Below, one piece after another: positions 25,839 to 35,368 of a stretch of 64,000 nucleotides of DNA (position 1 is its first letter; each line of letters starts with the position of its first letter). The notes below the pieces were generated by a model that saw nothing but the letters and a program-made list of their open reading frames with translations, was not told the origin of the DNA and ran no database searches. A program made the position numbers and the translations under genes. The stretch is taken from the NCBI GenBank assembly GCA_963787195.1, contig CAWBCI010000019.1:1-64000 (forward strand), in the 5' to 3' direction. This DNA is from CAWBCI01 sp963787195. Its GTDB lineage: Bacteria > Bacteroidota > Bacteroidia > Bacteroidales > JAGOPY01.

Positions 25839-27302
25839 TCAAAGGGCTAATTGCCGGAATTTTTCCAGCATCTTTTGAATTAGTTTCAGACTTCCTGAAG
25901 AATATTCCTTCAATTTATCTGAATTTTTCCTGACTAAATTGTCATCCGGCTGATCCTGAATTTTTAAATACAGGTCTGCAGCCAGGATTTCATTGAGACT
26001 GGAAGTAGCCTCAACTTTTACTTCAGGGAATATGCCCACCAGGGATGCAAGTTCATGATTTCCTTTCATTTCCGGAATATAGACGTATGAATTAATGAAA
26101 GGTTCAGCCAGATCTGTGCTATTCTTTAAAATATTATCCAGAAATAACTGCTTTTCCGGATAATATTCCTTCAACACTTGTAAATCGGCCGTCTGATTAT
26201 AAATCAGTATCCGGCTGTCTTTTTGCAATAGTTCATCCAACTTTCCGAAAAATGCCTCCGAAGTCATTTTGTCCTGCCCGGCTAAAAAGAAATCCTCTTT
26301 TTCTGCGCCATCTACAATTGTTTTAAGTGAGAACATGAAGGGTAGGGGCTGATAGGGGCGTGTATGCCTGAATAATGGCAAAGCGGGACGGAAGATTGAA
26401 AAATGCAGGAAAGTGAAATTCTCTCCGGTTTCAGGCAAAAATGCCCTGAGTTTTTCTTTGTCAACATAAGGCACTCCGGCCGAGAGGCTTGTGACCTGGG
26501 CCTGTTGTATTGGGCTGATCCCTTGTAACTTACTTAAGCCGGCAATATCAGCATTTCCATTATAATAAATGCTGAATTTCATTTCTTCATCGAAAGAAGG
26601 AATATTGAAAACGGATTTTTGAGGCACATTTTTCCAGCAATGTCCCCTGAATTCACATGGATAAGGATAGTTACACCAGGTCCCGATTTTGATAGCCGGT
26701 GAATGGGCCATTTGAATGGTTTCCTTTTCCTTGAGAATTAATTCTCTAACAAAAGCATTATTTGCCTTCACTTCTTCATTCACATTTCTGAATTCGAACA
26801 ATTCCCGGAGATTCAAGTCATCCTCCATCACATAATCTTTATTAACATGAACAAGGTAAAAATCTTCCAGATCCAGGCCGGAAGCTGTTATTACATGATA
26901 TTGGAGGGAAGCATCCATAATATAAGTTTCGGAAATGCCCCTGGAACTTTTAACTTCATAAGCTGACCATTTACCCTCCCTTTTAACAAGAATATCCAGG
27001 AATACTATCACCTGCTCAGCCTGGAAAGCAGCTTCATATATAATTTCAGCTCCATCCATAATAGCCTGCCGGGTGGCTTCAACAGCTTTAGAGTTTTGAG
27101 AAGGTGCTTTGGGAGCAAGGTTGATCCCTCCGGGAAAAAGCTCACGCGCTAAATCCCCAATATTATGGCCCCTTACAAATTTGATGCGTTGTTCAGGGGC
27201 TAGGGGATCCCGCAGAAAATAACGGTTTTTATACAGGTATAAGGCTTTCAGGCATTGCCAGCCTTTTATGAATGTAGATTTAGAAAGAAGGGCTTTTTCC
27301 AT
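25839..27302 (-). CDS. DUF2779 protein, Cas4-like PD-(D/E)XK nuclease with Fe-S cysteines
   Basis: 487 residues. KSTFIKGWQCLKALYL at the start supplies a conserved Cys. The nuclease core has FLDILVKREG and YEVKSS (the D...ExK signature) near residues 100-120. WCNYPYPCEFRGHCW near 207-221 gives three more Cys, so four Cys could bind a 4Fe-4S cluster as in Cas4 and AddB. The rest (about 240-487) is typical of DUF2779 and contains another RNase-H-like region (FLAGQDK, LIYNQTADLQVL). The neighbour 9 bases upstream is a 3'-5' exonuclease. No CRISPR genes are near, so a repair or DNA-end role is more likely. Confidence 0.8.
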   Translation of the reverse strand: MEKALLSKSTFIKGWQCLKALYLYKNRYFLRDPLAPEQRIKFVRGHNIGDLARELFPGGINLAPKAPSQNSKAVEATRQAIMDGAEIIYEAAFQAEQVIVFLDILVKREGKWSAYEVKSSRGISETYIMDASLQYHVITASGLDLEDFYLVHVNKDYVMEDDLNLRELFEFRNVNEEVKANNAFVRELILKEKETIQMAHSPAIKIGTWCNYPYPCEFRGHCWKNVPQKSVFNIPSFDEEMKFSIYYNGNADIAGLSKLQGISPIQQAQVTSLSAGVPYVDKEKLRAFLPETGENFTFLHFSIFRPALPLFRHTRPYQPLPFMFSLKTIVDGAEKEDFFLAGQDKMTSEAFFGKLDELLQKDSRILIYNQTADLQVLKEYYPEKQLFLDNILKNSTDLAEPFINSYVYIPEMKGNHELASLVGIFPEVKVEATSSLNEILAADLYLKIQDQPDDNLVRKNSDKLKEYSSGSLKLIQKMLEKFRQLAL

Positions 27303-27311
27303 TGACAGGCT

Positions 27312-28019
27312 TTATACTATTATAACTTTGTCTTCGCTGATCATTGGCCTCAGTTGTAACTTCATGAAAAGTTGTACAAGGGTCAGTACATCTTTCTGGC
27401 AATAAGTCCTGATCCTTTCCAGGTCATGTTCCTGCCAGTATACCCGGTGGACATCGCTTCCGTCTATATCGTCCTTAGGAGTGGGAATATCGAATATTGC
27501 GGCCAGCAGATCCAGAGAGGTATAATGCTTGTAATCCCCGAATTTCCATAATTCAAGAGTATCGAGGTGCATGATCTCCCAGGGTTTCTTTCCTGCATTA
27601 TCCAGGGTAGATGGCAATGCAATACCATTCACAAGAAAGCGCCTTGACAGGTAGGGATAATCAAACTCTTTTCCATTATGTGCGCAAAGCCAGCGGTCAG
27701 GAGGCCTGAAAAAGGACTGCAGAAGCCCTGAAAATTCCTCCAGAATTGCAGCCTCATCATCTCCATAATACGATTTCAGCCTGAATTCTTCATTCCGGTA
27801 ATAACCGGCAGAGATACAAATGACCTTTCCGAATTCAGCATAAATTCCAGCCCTGTTATAAAGTTCTTCAGGACTTTGTTCCCCGCTTTTGTCAATAAAT
27901 GCGGCTTTCTTGTCCCATAATTTTTGTAATCTTTCCGGGACACTGGAATAAGATTCGAAGGCAGGTGCAGTTTCAATATCAATAAATAAAATATTTTCAA
28001 CCGGGATGTTATTGATCAT
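27312..28019 (-). CDS. DEDD-type 3'-5' exonuclease
   Basis: 235 residues. ILFIDIETAP is motif I, CAHNGKEFDYPYLSRRF motif II and YCQKDVLTLVQLF motif III (Y..D, DEDDy type). The fold is the PolB-like proofreading exonuclease without a polymerase. It is the first gene of a two-gene unit with the Cas4-like protein. Single-strand trimming during repair is a reasonable inference. Confidence 0.88.
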   Translation of the reverse strand: MINNIPVENILFIDIETAPAFESYSSVPERLQKLWDKKAAFIDKSGEQSPEELYNRAGIYAEFGKVICISAGYYRNEEFRLKSYYGDDEAAILEEFSGLLQSFFRPPDRWLCAHNGKEFDYPYLSRRFLVNGIALPSTLDNAGKKPWEIMHLDTLELWKFGDYKHYTSLDLLAAIFDIPTPKDDIDGSDVHRVYWQEHDLERIRTYCQKDVLTLVQLFMKLQLRPMISEDKVIIV

Positions 28020-28133
28020 GACAGATTATTTTATGAATGTTATGAATGAATTTCAGAAACTAAAACATAAAAATAGTCAAGCCTACGTTCATAAGCAAAC
28101 CAATGTTTAAAAGATTCCAAAGGAATCCGTGCT

Positions 28134-28141
28134 TACCTTTG
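28134..28141 (+). promoter_or_regulatory. Likely -7 box of the lipoprotein gene at 28161
   Basis: TACCTTTG matches TAnnTTTG. No good -33 element at standard spacing. The predicted leader is about 17 bases. Confidence 0.45.
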
Positions 28142-28160
28142 TCTCATATTTTAAGGGAAG

Positions 28161-29438
28161 ATGAATAAACTTCTGTATGTCATATTATTATTCCTGACAG
28201 GCGTTTTGCTTTATAGTTGCGGGGCCAAGGATGATATTAATTTCCCCGTTATACAGATACTCTCGCCTTCACCCGATGCAAAATTTGAAATCGGAGACAG
28301 CATAATTACAAATGTAAGGGTGACAGATGACAGGAAAGTGGTGAGTGTCAGCTTTACGGTTGTGACTCTGGAAAAGGTTCCCGTCCTCTCATCCATAGTG
28401 ATTATGCCGGGGCTTTCCTCCTGTGACCTGACAGAAATTCTGCCTATAAACAATGAGCAAATCAAAGGAGGTAATTATTACCTGCTGATAAGGGCTTCCG
28501 ACGGAAAGAATGAAAAATCAAAATATCAGCCGATTAGTATAAAAGCTCCGGCAAGGGAACTTATAGGTTATCTTGCGGTTGAAAAAAAATCTGATTATAT
28601 CAGCCGGATTGAAAAGCTCAGTTTGCAATCTGATGTGGATACCGCATTTGATTATCCTAAAAAATTATTGTATTCGGGCATAAACTCAAGTACTGGGAAT
28701 TTCTATTTTGTAAGTGATTATCCTTCCTCGCTTGATGTTTTTAAATTGAAAGATATGAAGATAGACTGGCAGGTTCCGGCTCCGGGCCCACTGAACAGGT
28801 TTAGTTGTTTTTTTATCGGGGATACGGCATTTACGGGTTCTGAAACATCGAATATTGCCGGCTACAATTTGATTGGCCAGATTGTCTTTCAAAGCCCGTC
28901 AATACAAAATGTCAGCCCTGAAATCCTGACGGCTTCGAATTATATTTTCGCAGGATTTGTCTCGGATAACGGGATCAATCATTATCTCCTGACTTATTAC
29001 AGGCCAACATCACAGATTAAATCGAAGATCAATATTTTTGAAAAAATAACCGGAATGATATGTGAAAACGGGAAATTGTTATTTTTTGGCAAATTGAACG
29101 GGGGAACATCTATAAGTGAGCTTAATCCTGAAAAAGATGAAATTACACATCTCCTGGATATCCCCTATAAGGGACTCAGGAAGGTTTGTAAAATTGATGA
29201 AAACCGAAGCATCATAGCCACTGATCAGGGTTTATTTATTTTTGACCGTTATTATACCCATATCAGTTCCTTTTCAGCTCATTTGGCCAATGATCTGCTT
29301 TATGATCCTATTGGAAAGGAGCTATATGTTATAGAAGATCAGGATGTTTATATCCTTTCATATCCCAACGCGACTGAACTAGGTACAATTTCATTTGAGT
29401 ATAATCTTTCCGGATTTAATCTGATCTATAATAAATAA
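28161..29438 (+). CDS. Lipoprotein with Ig-like N-terminus and propeller-like C-terminus
   Basis: 425 residues. A lipoprotein signal ends with LYSCGAK. Residues 25-130 look like an Ig/cadherin-like beta domain (PVIQILSPSPDAKFEIGD). Residues 135-425 have repeating four-strand units (YFVSDYPSSLDVFKL, LFFGKLNGG, SIIATDQGLFIFD, LYVIEDQDVYIL), consistent with a beta-propeller. The family is not recognised. It lies 11 bases upstream of mnmD, but a shared function is not obvious. Confidence 0.65.
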   Translation: MNKLLYVILLFLTGVLLYSCGAKDDINFPVIQILSPSPDAKFEIGDSIITNVRVTDDRKVVSVSFTVVTLEKVPVLSSIVIMPGLSSCDLTEILPINNEQIKGGNYYLLIRASDGKNEKSKYQPISIKAPARELIGYLAVEKKSDYISRIEKLSLQSDVDTAFDYPKKLLYSGINSSTGNFYFVSDYPSSLDVFKLKDMKIDWQVPAPGPLNRFSCFFIGDTAFTGSETSNIAGYNLIGQIVFQSPSIQNVSPEILTASNYIFAGFVSDNGINHYLLTYYRPTSQIKSKINIFEKITGMICENGKLLFFGKLNGGTSISELNPEKDEITHLLDIPYKGLRKVCKIDENRSIIATDQGLFIFDRYYTHISSFSAHLANDLLYDPIGKELYVIEDQDVYILSYPNATELGTISFEYNLSGFNLIYNK

Positions 29439-29449
29439 GGAAAAAGAAA

Positions 29450-30136
29450 ATGGAGAAAGCGCAAAACAGCCCGGTTCTGAAGATCAGTGGAGATGGCTCG
29501 CATACTCTTTACAGGCCCGATCTGGATGAGCATTATCATTCCACTTTCGGGGCCCTTGCCGAATCAATGCATATTTTTATCCGGGCCGGATTAATCCCCC
29601 TTTTAACAAAACTTCCACAGATAAACATACTCGAAATTGGTTTTGGCACGGGTTTGAATGCCTTACTGACCCTTATTACTTCATCTGAATATCATAAAAA
29701 AATCGATTATAGCGCCCTGGAGCTTTATCCATTGACTGAAGATATCTGGTCGAAACTTAATTACGCAGACTTTATAGACAAACCTGGAATTAACCGGATA
29801 TTGAATGCTTTGCACACGGCGGAATGGGGGAGGACCCTGTCTCTTACTTCTGAATTTTCACTATGCAAAATAAAGGAGGACCTGCTGAACTGGAAGGCTG
29901 AGAATTCCTGCTTTGACCTGGTCTTTTTTGATGCCTTTGCTCCGGATAAGCAGCCTGAGCTTTGGACCTGGGATGTGTTTCGCCGACTGTCTGATTGCAT
30001 GCATGAAGGGAGTATAATTGTAACTTATTCAACCAAGGGAAATGTCAAGAGAAACCTTAAACAGGCCGGTTTCAGTATTGAAAAACTTCCGGGACCTGCA
30101 GGCAAAAGGGAAATTCTCAGGGCGACCAAGATCTGA
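29450..30136 (+). CDS. mnmD: tRNA (mnm5s2U34) methyltransferase, MnmC/MnmD-like
   Basis: 228 residues. YRPDLDEHYHS near the start, SAM-binding ILEIGFGTGLNA near residues 61-72 and FFDAFAPDKQPELW near 160 match the MnmC N-terminal methyltransferase domain. MnmD forms lack the FAD-oxidase domain of E. coli MnmC, as here. It methylates nm5U to mnm5U at the wobble position of some tRNAs. Confidence 0.88.
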   Translation: MEKAQNSPVLKISGDGSHTLYRPDLDEHYHSTFGALAESMHIFIRAGLIPLLTKLPQINILEIGFGTGLNALLTLITSSEYHKKIDYSALELYPLTEDIWSKLNYADFIDKPGINRILNALHTAEWGRTLSLTSEFSLCKIKEDLLNWKAENSCFDLVFFDAFAPDKQPELWTWDVFRRLSDCMHEGSIIVTYSTKGNVKRNLKQAGFSIEKLPGPAGKREILRATKI

Positions 30137-30148
30137 AAGAAAATATGT

Positions 30149-30415
30149 TCAAGAGCTTATGAAGGAATCAAAATTCTGCAGGGGTTCTTCATTGATCTGA
30201 ATATTATCCACTCTCGCCCAATCGGGCCCCCGCTTGCACCAAAGGCTAAACTCATTCAGTTTTTCCTCAGAACCTTCCGCTTCAATATAAACGCTCCCGT
30301 CTGATTCATTTCTAACAAAACCTTTAATATTCAATTCATTCGCCTTCTTTTTGGTATAAAACCTGAAACCAACATTCTGCACCCGGCCGTAAATCCTGAT
30401 TGCAAAGTGTTTCAT
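30149..30415 (-). CDS. acyP: Acylphosphatase
   Basis: 88 residues, full length. GRVQNVGFR (10-18) holds the phosphate-binding loop with catalytic Arg18, and GFVRNESDGSV gives catalytic Asn36. It hydrolyses acyl phosphates. It is followed, six bases upstream, by an uncharacterised gene on the same strand. Confidence 0.95.
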   Translation of the reverse strand: MKHFAIRIYGRVQNVGFRFYTKKKANELNIKGFVRNESDGSVYIEAEGSEEKLNEFSLWCKRGPDWARVDNIQINEEPLQNFDSFISS

Positions 30416-30421
30416 AAGGCA

Positions 30422-30991
30422 TTAGGGATTTAATCGTTTCATTATCTGAGACTCTATGGCCACATACAGCTGGTTAGGATCAAAGGCCCTCCAGTTGAAA
30501 TCATCGAATTTTCCACCAAAAGCCACATAATAATCGAGGTTAGCCCGCTTGAATTCGTTGATCACATGCTTTCTGAAATTCAATCCAACTATCCAGCCAT
30601 CTTCAATTTCATCAAACCATTCCTGGTAATAATCATCATCCATAGAGTGAAAATTCAGGACATTTTCACCTATAATGATGAATTTGGTAATACCATTGGC
30701 GATCATATGTTCAATGATATTTCTTTTAAAATACATGATATCATTATACAATACATCATTCCATTCACCTAAAAGCTCGATGATTCCAAATCCTTCTTCA
30801 TAATTTACAAAAAGTATCTTCAGATAAAGAGTGGCTGATCCCATCTCGTCCCACTGGGGATGTATGAAATGATCATAAATGGCATGTGAGAATTCAAATT
30901 CGGAATATGACCGGCCGAATACCGGAGATCGTTCATCCTCGCAAGATGAATACAAGTGGTCCCAGGAATAATATGGTTCAATGTCGTGCAT
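30422..30991 (-). CDS. Conserved hypothetical protein
   Basis: 189 residues, acidic and aromatic-rich, no signal peptide. YYSWDHLYSSCEDERSPVFGR, kept here only as its first part YYSWDHLYSS, opens the protein, and KFIIIGENVLNFH and YYVAFGGKFDDFNWRAF suggest a Rossmann-like alpha/beta fold. I do not recognise the family, though it has the look of a Bacteroidota-wide conserved gene. It may be cotranscribed with acyP. Confidence 0.6.
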   Translation of the reverse strand: MHDIEPYYSWDHLYSSCEDERSPVFGRSYSEFEFSHAIYDHFIHPQWDEMGSATLYLKILFVNYEEGFGIIELLGEWNDVLYNDIMYFKRNIIEHMIANGITKFIIIGENVLNFHSMDDDYYQEWFDEIEDGWIVGLNFRKHVINEFKRANLDYYVAFGGKFDDFNWRAFDPNQLYVAIESQIMKRLNP

Positions 30992-31022
30992 CGCAGAGAT
31001 TTCTTCGCTACAAAATTAATAA

Positions 31023-31048
31023 TAAAAAATCCCGGCATATCGGGGATT
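31023..31048 (-). terminator. Rho-independent terminator after the DUF493 gene
   Basis: Read on the minus strand, AATCCCCG and CGGGATT form a stem with a short loop, followed by TTTTTTA. Confidence 0.75.
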
Positions 31049-31054
31049 CCTTCT

Positions 31055-31366
31055 TTAGAGTGCAAATTTCACGCCGGGGATATCCTTTAGCCTGTCATAC
31101 ATTTCATGCAATTGTTCGCTTGAAACAATATCCACATTTACAGTAAAACTGATATAGCGACCTTGCTGGCTGAGTTTATCTTTCCAGGAATTATGCCTGA
31201 TCTGCAAATCATCCAGCACCTTTTCAACTTCTTTACGGTTTACATGATCAGGAATTGTTGCATCCAGAATAACTTTAAGATGAAAATTTACAGGGAATTT
31301 CAGTTGTTCATTTCTGAAAAGATCCTCAAACAATTCTTTACCATTACCATTAAATTTCAGGCTCAT
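31055..31366 (-). CDS. DUF493 (YbeD-like) protein
   Basis: 103 residues. The ferredoxin-like fold pattern FPVNFHLKVI, VNRKEVEKVL, GRYISFTVNVDI, LHEMYDRLKDIPGVKFAL matches DUF493, a small family of unknown regulatory role. It has its own terminator. Confidence 0.8.
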   Translation of the reverse strand: MSLKFNGNGKELFEDLFRNEQLKFPVNFHLKVILDATIPDHVNRKEVEKVLDDLQIRHNSWKDKLSQQGRYISFTVNVDIVSSEQLHEMYDRLKDIPGVKFAL

Positions 31367-31446
31367 TATAATCAGGATTTTCTATTTTGAATGAATTAAA
31401 ATAATAACAGATAAATTATAGAATTGTTGTTCGGATCATCTTTTTG

Positions 31447-31478
31447 TAAAATCCGGGCTATGACGCCAGGGGCCCGGA
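31447..31478 (-). terminator. Weak terminator after the LpxR-like gene
   Basis: On the minus strand TCCGGGC pairs with GCCCGGA around a 13-base loop, then TTTTAC. It lies 60 or so bases past the stop. Confidence 0.4.
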
Positions 31479-31541
31479 TACCCGGGAGACACTGATTCCA
31501 CCCATGAAGGACGAGGTATAAATTATGAATGGATAAAGAGC

Positions 31542-32816
31542 TTAGAGGCTGTATGTAGTTCGGATTCTAAACCAGAGATGAGACCTCCCGCCGGAAAATT
31601 CGGGAGTCAGATAAACTTGTTCTGCTTCCAAACTGATTTTGCCCAATCCAATTCCAAATCCTGCCTTTGCATGAAATACAAAACGTTCGATATTATTGGC
31701 AGGGATCAGGTAATGACTCTCCTGGTTAAATATACCACCCTGTAAAGTAGCATCGTAAGCCACCAGCTTTCCTTCAGCGCTTAAACTGCAATAATATCGC
31801 AGACGGTTTTTCAGGGATGCTCCGTGGCTGGTGTTGGGAAACAGGGATGCAAAATAAGGATTGAAATGACCAAAACGGAATAGTACAGCTCCGTTAAGGT
31901 TGTCGTAAAGTGTGCCGGCCTGGAAACCAGTCTTCAAAATAATCTCCGTTTGTTTGCTGCTAAGTATCCCTTTTTCCACATTCAGATTGTAATTAACTAC
32001 CACATCATTTGATATTTGGTTTACCCAGCCAAGCGGCTCTATCTGGTGTACCGCTTTTTGCAGATAACCACCCAGGGCGGCCGGACCAATCACTCCCAGA
32101 TCTATTCCGGAATTAATTCGCAATTTCCGGGAGAAATCATTCGATATTTTCTTCAGTCCGATATAGAGGTATGAAGAAAAGGGGCGATCATTCATCTGTA
32201 TGTTGAGATTATCCGGATCGATAGGGGTATATAAATTTTGTATGAGACCAATAGAATAATAACTCCTCGATCCATAAGGTCCCGAAATTAATACCCGGTA
32301 TAATGGAATGGCGGACAGTGCCGGGTGGAAAAGTTCGATATTCAGACCGCTGGTATAATAATAATCTGTATTATCGAAAATGTCATTGTCAAATTGCAGG
32401 CTCAGGTATTTATCTTCTGAATTACTATTTTGAAGGAAATTTCCCTGTCTTGAATATTGATTTCTCACTGAAGGTATGCTTTTATCATGATGTATAAAAG
32501 GTAGAGATCCTTCAATCAGTTTGTTTCGTGAAAATGATGCCTTGCGCAGATTTTCAATATAATTAGGAATATAATAATCAGCTTCAGAAGAAGAATCAGG
32601 AGGAGTTTTGATAGTGACTTGAGAATTGGCAGAAAGAGTAAGTGGAACAGATGAGGAAATATATTTTTCAGAATTTAATAGCTGTGATGAAGGCAATGGC
32701 GCGGGGCCTTCCCTGGCTTTAGTATCTTTCCTGGCATTAGGATTTCTATCCTGATAATTACAAGCCGGCAAGAGCATCAGAATGTAAATCCATACTATGA
32801 ATCCGGCACTTCGCAT
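31542..32816 (-). CDS. LpxR-like (DUF2219) outer-membrane lipid A deacylase with lipoprotein-type signal
   Basis: 424 residues. The first 20 form a signal with a lipobox-like LLPAC. Residues 20-125 are a low-complexity, polar linker. From about 130, LSLQFDNDIFDNTDYYYTSG, GPAALGGYLQKAVHQIEPLGW and VNYNLNVEKG match the LpxR 12-strand barrel. Asn and Asp in FDND and His in KAVHQIE correspond to residues reported as catalytic in Salmonella LpxR. LpxR removes the 3'-acyloxyacyl group of lipid A. A lipidated leader and long linker on a barrel protein are unusual. Confidence 0.8.
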   Translation of the reverse strand: MRSAGFIVWIYILMLLPACNYQDRNPNARKDTKAREGPAPLPSSQLLNSEKYISSSVPLTLSANSQVTIKTPPDSSSEADYYIPNYIENLRKASFSRNKLIEGSLPFIHHDKSIPSVRNQYSRQGNFLQNSNSEDKYLSLQFDNDIFDNTDYYYTSGLNIELFHPALSAIPLYRVLISGPYGSRSYYSIGLIQNLYTPIDPDNLNIQMNDRPFSSYLYIGLKKISNDFSRKLRINSGIDLGVIGPAALGGYLQKAVHQIEPLGWVNQISNDVVVNYNLNVEKGILSSKQTEIILKTGFQAGTLYDNLNGAVLFRFGHFNPYFASLFPNTSHGASLKNRLRYYCSLSAEGKLVAYDATLQGGIFNQESHYLIPANNIERFVFHAKAGFGIGLGKISLEAEQVYLTPEFSGGRSHLWFRIRTTYSL

Positions 32817-32840
32817 TATTCAGGTTATTGTATGATAGGT

Positions 32841-35279
32841 TCAGAATATTTTCGGGTATTTTGCAGGATTAACCTCATGCATAATATTATAGACCGAATC
32901 AAAAACATCTTCAGCGTTCGGATTACTAAAGTAATCACCGTCAGTGCTATAAGCTGCACGGTGCGGTTTCGCACTTAAAGTCCGGGGCTGGGCATCCAGA
33001 TAATAATATCCTCCCTGTTCTTCAATTACCTTCTGCATCATATAGCTGGTAGCCCCGCCCGGCACATCTTCATCAAAAAATAGTATTTTATTGGTTTTCT
33101 TAAGGGATTCCAGGATAAGCTGATCGGTATCGAAAGGCAACAATGTCTGGACGTCGATCAGTTCCACATCTATCCCGAACTCCTGCAACTGGGTAGCGGC
33201 ATCTTCTGCTATCCTGACACAGGAACCATAAGTGACCACAGTTATATCGCTTCCGGTTTTCATTAGTTCCGGTTTCCCCAAAGGGATAGTATATTCGCCA
33301 ATATTAGAAGGTATAGGTTCCCTCAGCCTGTAACCATTGAGAGGCTCTATAATCAGCGCCGGGTCATCTGAACGCAGCATGGTATTATAAAAGCCTGCTG
33401 CCTGTGTCATATCCCTTGGGACAAGTACATAAACTCCACGTATGGAATTGATCACCATGCTGAGTGGAGAGCCCGAATGCCAGATGCCTTCGAGCCGGTG
33501 TCCCCGGGTGGAGATGATCATCGGGGCTTTTTGTCCGCCTTTGGTCCGGTATTGCAATGTGGAAAGATCATCGCTTACAACCTGCAAACCATAAAGCAGG
33601 TAATCAAAATACTGTATTTCAGCAATTGGCCGGAGGCCACGCATGGCAAGACCCACGCCCTGTCCAATGATGGTAGCTTCACGGATTCCTGTATCAGAGA
33701 TCCGGAGCTCCCCGTATTTTTCCTGAAGGCCTTCCAGGGTTTGGTTCACACCGCCAATTTTTCCGACATCCTCTCCGAATATCATGGCAGTCGGAAAATG
33801 GGAAAAAATATAATCAAAATTTTTCTTTAAAACTTCACGTCCGGGGACCAGGGGAGCATCTTTTGGAATGACTGCTTTTATTTCCCGGACCTTGAGGGCG
33901 CTGTTTTTGGATTCACTCCACAAATGAGAATCATAACTATCGGAATTATGCTTCATGGCCTCATCACGCCAGGCCATTACATTCTTTTTCAGTGAGTTGT
34001 TAGGATTACTGCATGAATCACAGATAAGTCTCAGTATCTTTTTGCCGGATGACATGATATCCTTCCAGATAGGGTCACCAACATTTTTCAGTTCATCCTT
34101 TATAGCATTTATTTTGGTGGTTTTTGCACAGTTGCAGGTACTTATATCCACCATTTTCAGGAAGCTGTCGCGCTGCGCCCTCAAAGGGCCCATGAAATTA
34201 TTCCAGGCATTTTTCCGGGCTGTTTTGGCCCTTTCCAGAGCCTTTTTCTCTATTTCATCCAGTTCCTGCGCTTCTGCTATATTTTCTTCCAGTATCCATT
34301 CCCGCATTTTTTTTATCCCGTCGAATTCAAGTTCCCATAACAATCTTTCTTCTGACTTATATCTTTCATGCGAACCAGAAGTGGAATGGCCCTGGGGTTG
34401 TGTGCATTCTTCAATATGGAATATAACGGGGATGTGTTCCTTACGGCAAATTTCAATTCCTTCGGCATAAATCCGGCAGAGTCCCGGATAATCCCAGCCC
34501 TTGGCTTTATATATTAGAAATCCCCGGCCCTTATCGTCCAATTCGAAACCTTTCAGAATTTCAGAGATGTTTTCTTTGGTAGTCTGAAACTTTTTTGGGA
34601 CAGAAATTCCCCAGCCATCGTCCCAGATGGAAATAGCCATAGGGACTTTCAATACTCCGGCTGCATTGATGGTCTCAAAAAAATGACCTTCTGAAGTACT
34701 CGAATCACCTATAGTACCAAATGCCACTTCATTTCCAAGAGTCGAGAATTTACTGTGTTCACTTAATTCCGGTACCTGACGGTAAATCTTGGATGCAAGG
34801 GCCAGGCCTAAGAGTCGTGGCATCTGCCCGGCAGTAGGGGAGATGTCGGCAGAGGAGTTTTTTTGTTTGGTCAGGTCCCTCCATTCCCCGTCCTTTTCAA
34901 GACAGCGGGTTGAAAAATGGTTATTCATAACCCTGCCGGCCGTCTGGGGATTGAAATTTTCATCGGTATCGCCATATAATTGTGCAAAGAATTCTTCCAG
35001 GCTCATCATTCCGGCGGCCAGCATAAAGGTCTGGTCACGGTAATAACCCGACCTCCAGTCACCTTCCCGGAAAACTTTGGCCATGGCCAGCTGGGGTATT
35101 TCTTTTCCGTCCCCAAAAATCCCGAATTTAGCTTTGCCTGAAAGAACTTCACGGCGGCCCAGAAGACTTGCCTGCCGGCTTTCATTTGCCAGCCTGTAAT
35201 CATTCAGGACTTCGTTCTTTGAAGGAGAAATTTCTTTTTTAATTATGGGTTGTTTTTCCCTGCTTGTATCTTTCCTCAT
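32841..35279 (-). CDS. 2-oxoacid dehydrogenase E1 component, alpha and beta fused
   Basis: 812 residues. Residues 15-430 are E1 alpha: YYRDQTFMLAAGM, then the thiamine-diphosphate site GDSSTSEGHFFE to DDGWGIS. Residues 460-812 are E1 beta: FGEDVGKIGGVN, QYFDYLLYGLQ, STRGHRLEGIWHSG and DEDVPGGATSYMM. The enzyme decarboxylates pyruvate or branched-chain oxoacids and acylates an E2 lipoyl protein. Neither E2 nor E3 is adjacent. The linker carries CNC and CDSC motifs about 50 residues apart, which is not standard for E1. Confidence 0.93.
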   Translation of the reverse strand: MRKDTSREKQPIIKKEISPSKNEVLNDYRLANESRQASLLGRREVLSGKAKFGIFGDGKEIPQLAMAKVFREGDWRSGYYRDQTFMLAAGMMSLEEFFAQLYGDTDENFNPQTAGRVMNNHFSTRCLEKDGEWRDLTKQKNSSADISPTAGQMPRLLGLALASKIYRQVPELSEHSKFSTLGNEVAFGTIGDSSTSEGHFFETINAAGVLKVPMAISIWDDGWGISVPKKFQTTKENISEILKGFELDDKGRGFLIYKAKGWDYPGLCRIYAEGIEICRKEHIPVIFHIEECTQPQGHSTSGSHERYKSEERLLWELEFDGIKKMREWILEENIAEAQELDEIEKKALERAKTARKNAWNNFMGPLRAQRDSFLKMVDISTCNCAKTTKINAIKDELKNVGDPIWKDIMSSGKKILRLICDSCSNPNNSLKKNVMAWRDEAMKHNSDSYDSHLWSESKNSALKVREIKAVIPKDAPLVPGREVLKKNFDYIFSHFPTAMIFGEDVGKIGGVNQTLEGLQEKYGELRISDTGIREATIIGQGVGLAMRGLRPIAEIQYFDYLLYGLQVVSDDLSTLQYRTKGGQKAPMIISTRGHRLEGIWHSGSPLSMVINSIRGVYVLVPRDMTQAAGFYNTMLRSDDPALIIEPLNGYRLREPIPSNIGEYTIPLGKPELMKTGSDITVVTYGSCVRIAEDAATQLQEFGIDVELIDVQTLLPFDTDQLILESLKKTNKILFFDEDVPGGATSYMMQKVIEEQGGYYYLDAQPRTLSAKPHRAAYSTDGDYFSNPNAEDVFDSVYNIMHEVNPAKYPKIF

Positions 35280-35368
35280 GTAATATCCGGCTTACCTTTT
35301 TTAAGCTTAACAAATTTACGCAAAAAAGGTTTATCAGGTATTTCAGGAGAAATGATAATGTAAAGGGC

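Noticed and set aside
25839..28019. CRISPR adaptation module because of the Cas4-like protein
   Set aside because: No cas1, cas2 or repeat array is in the window, and DUF2779 is a separate family.
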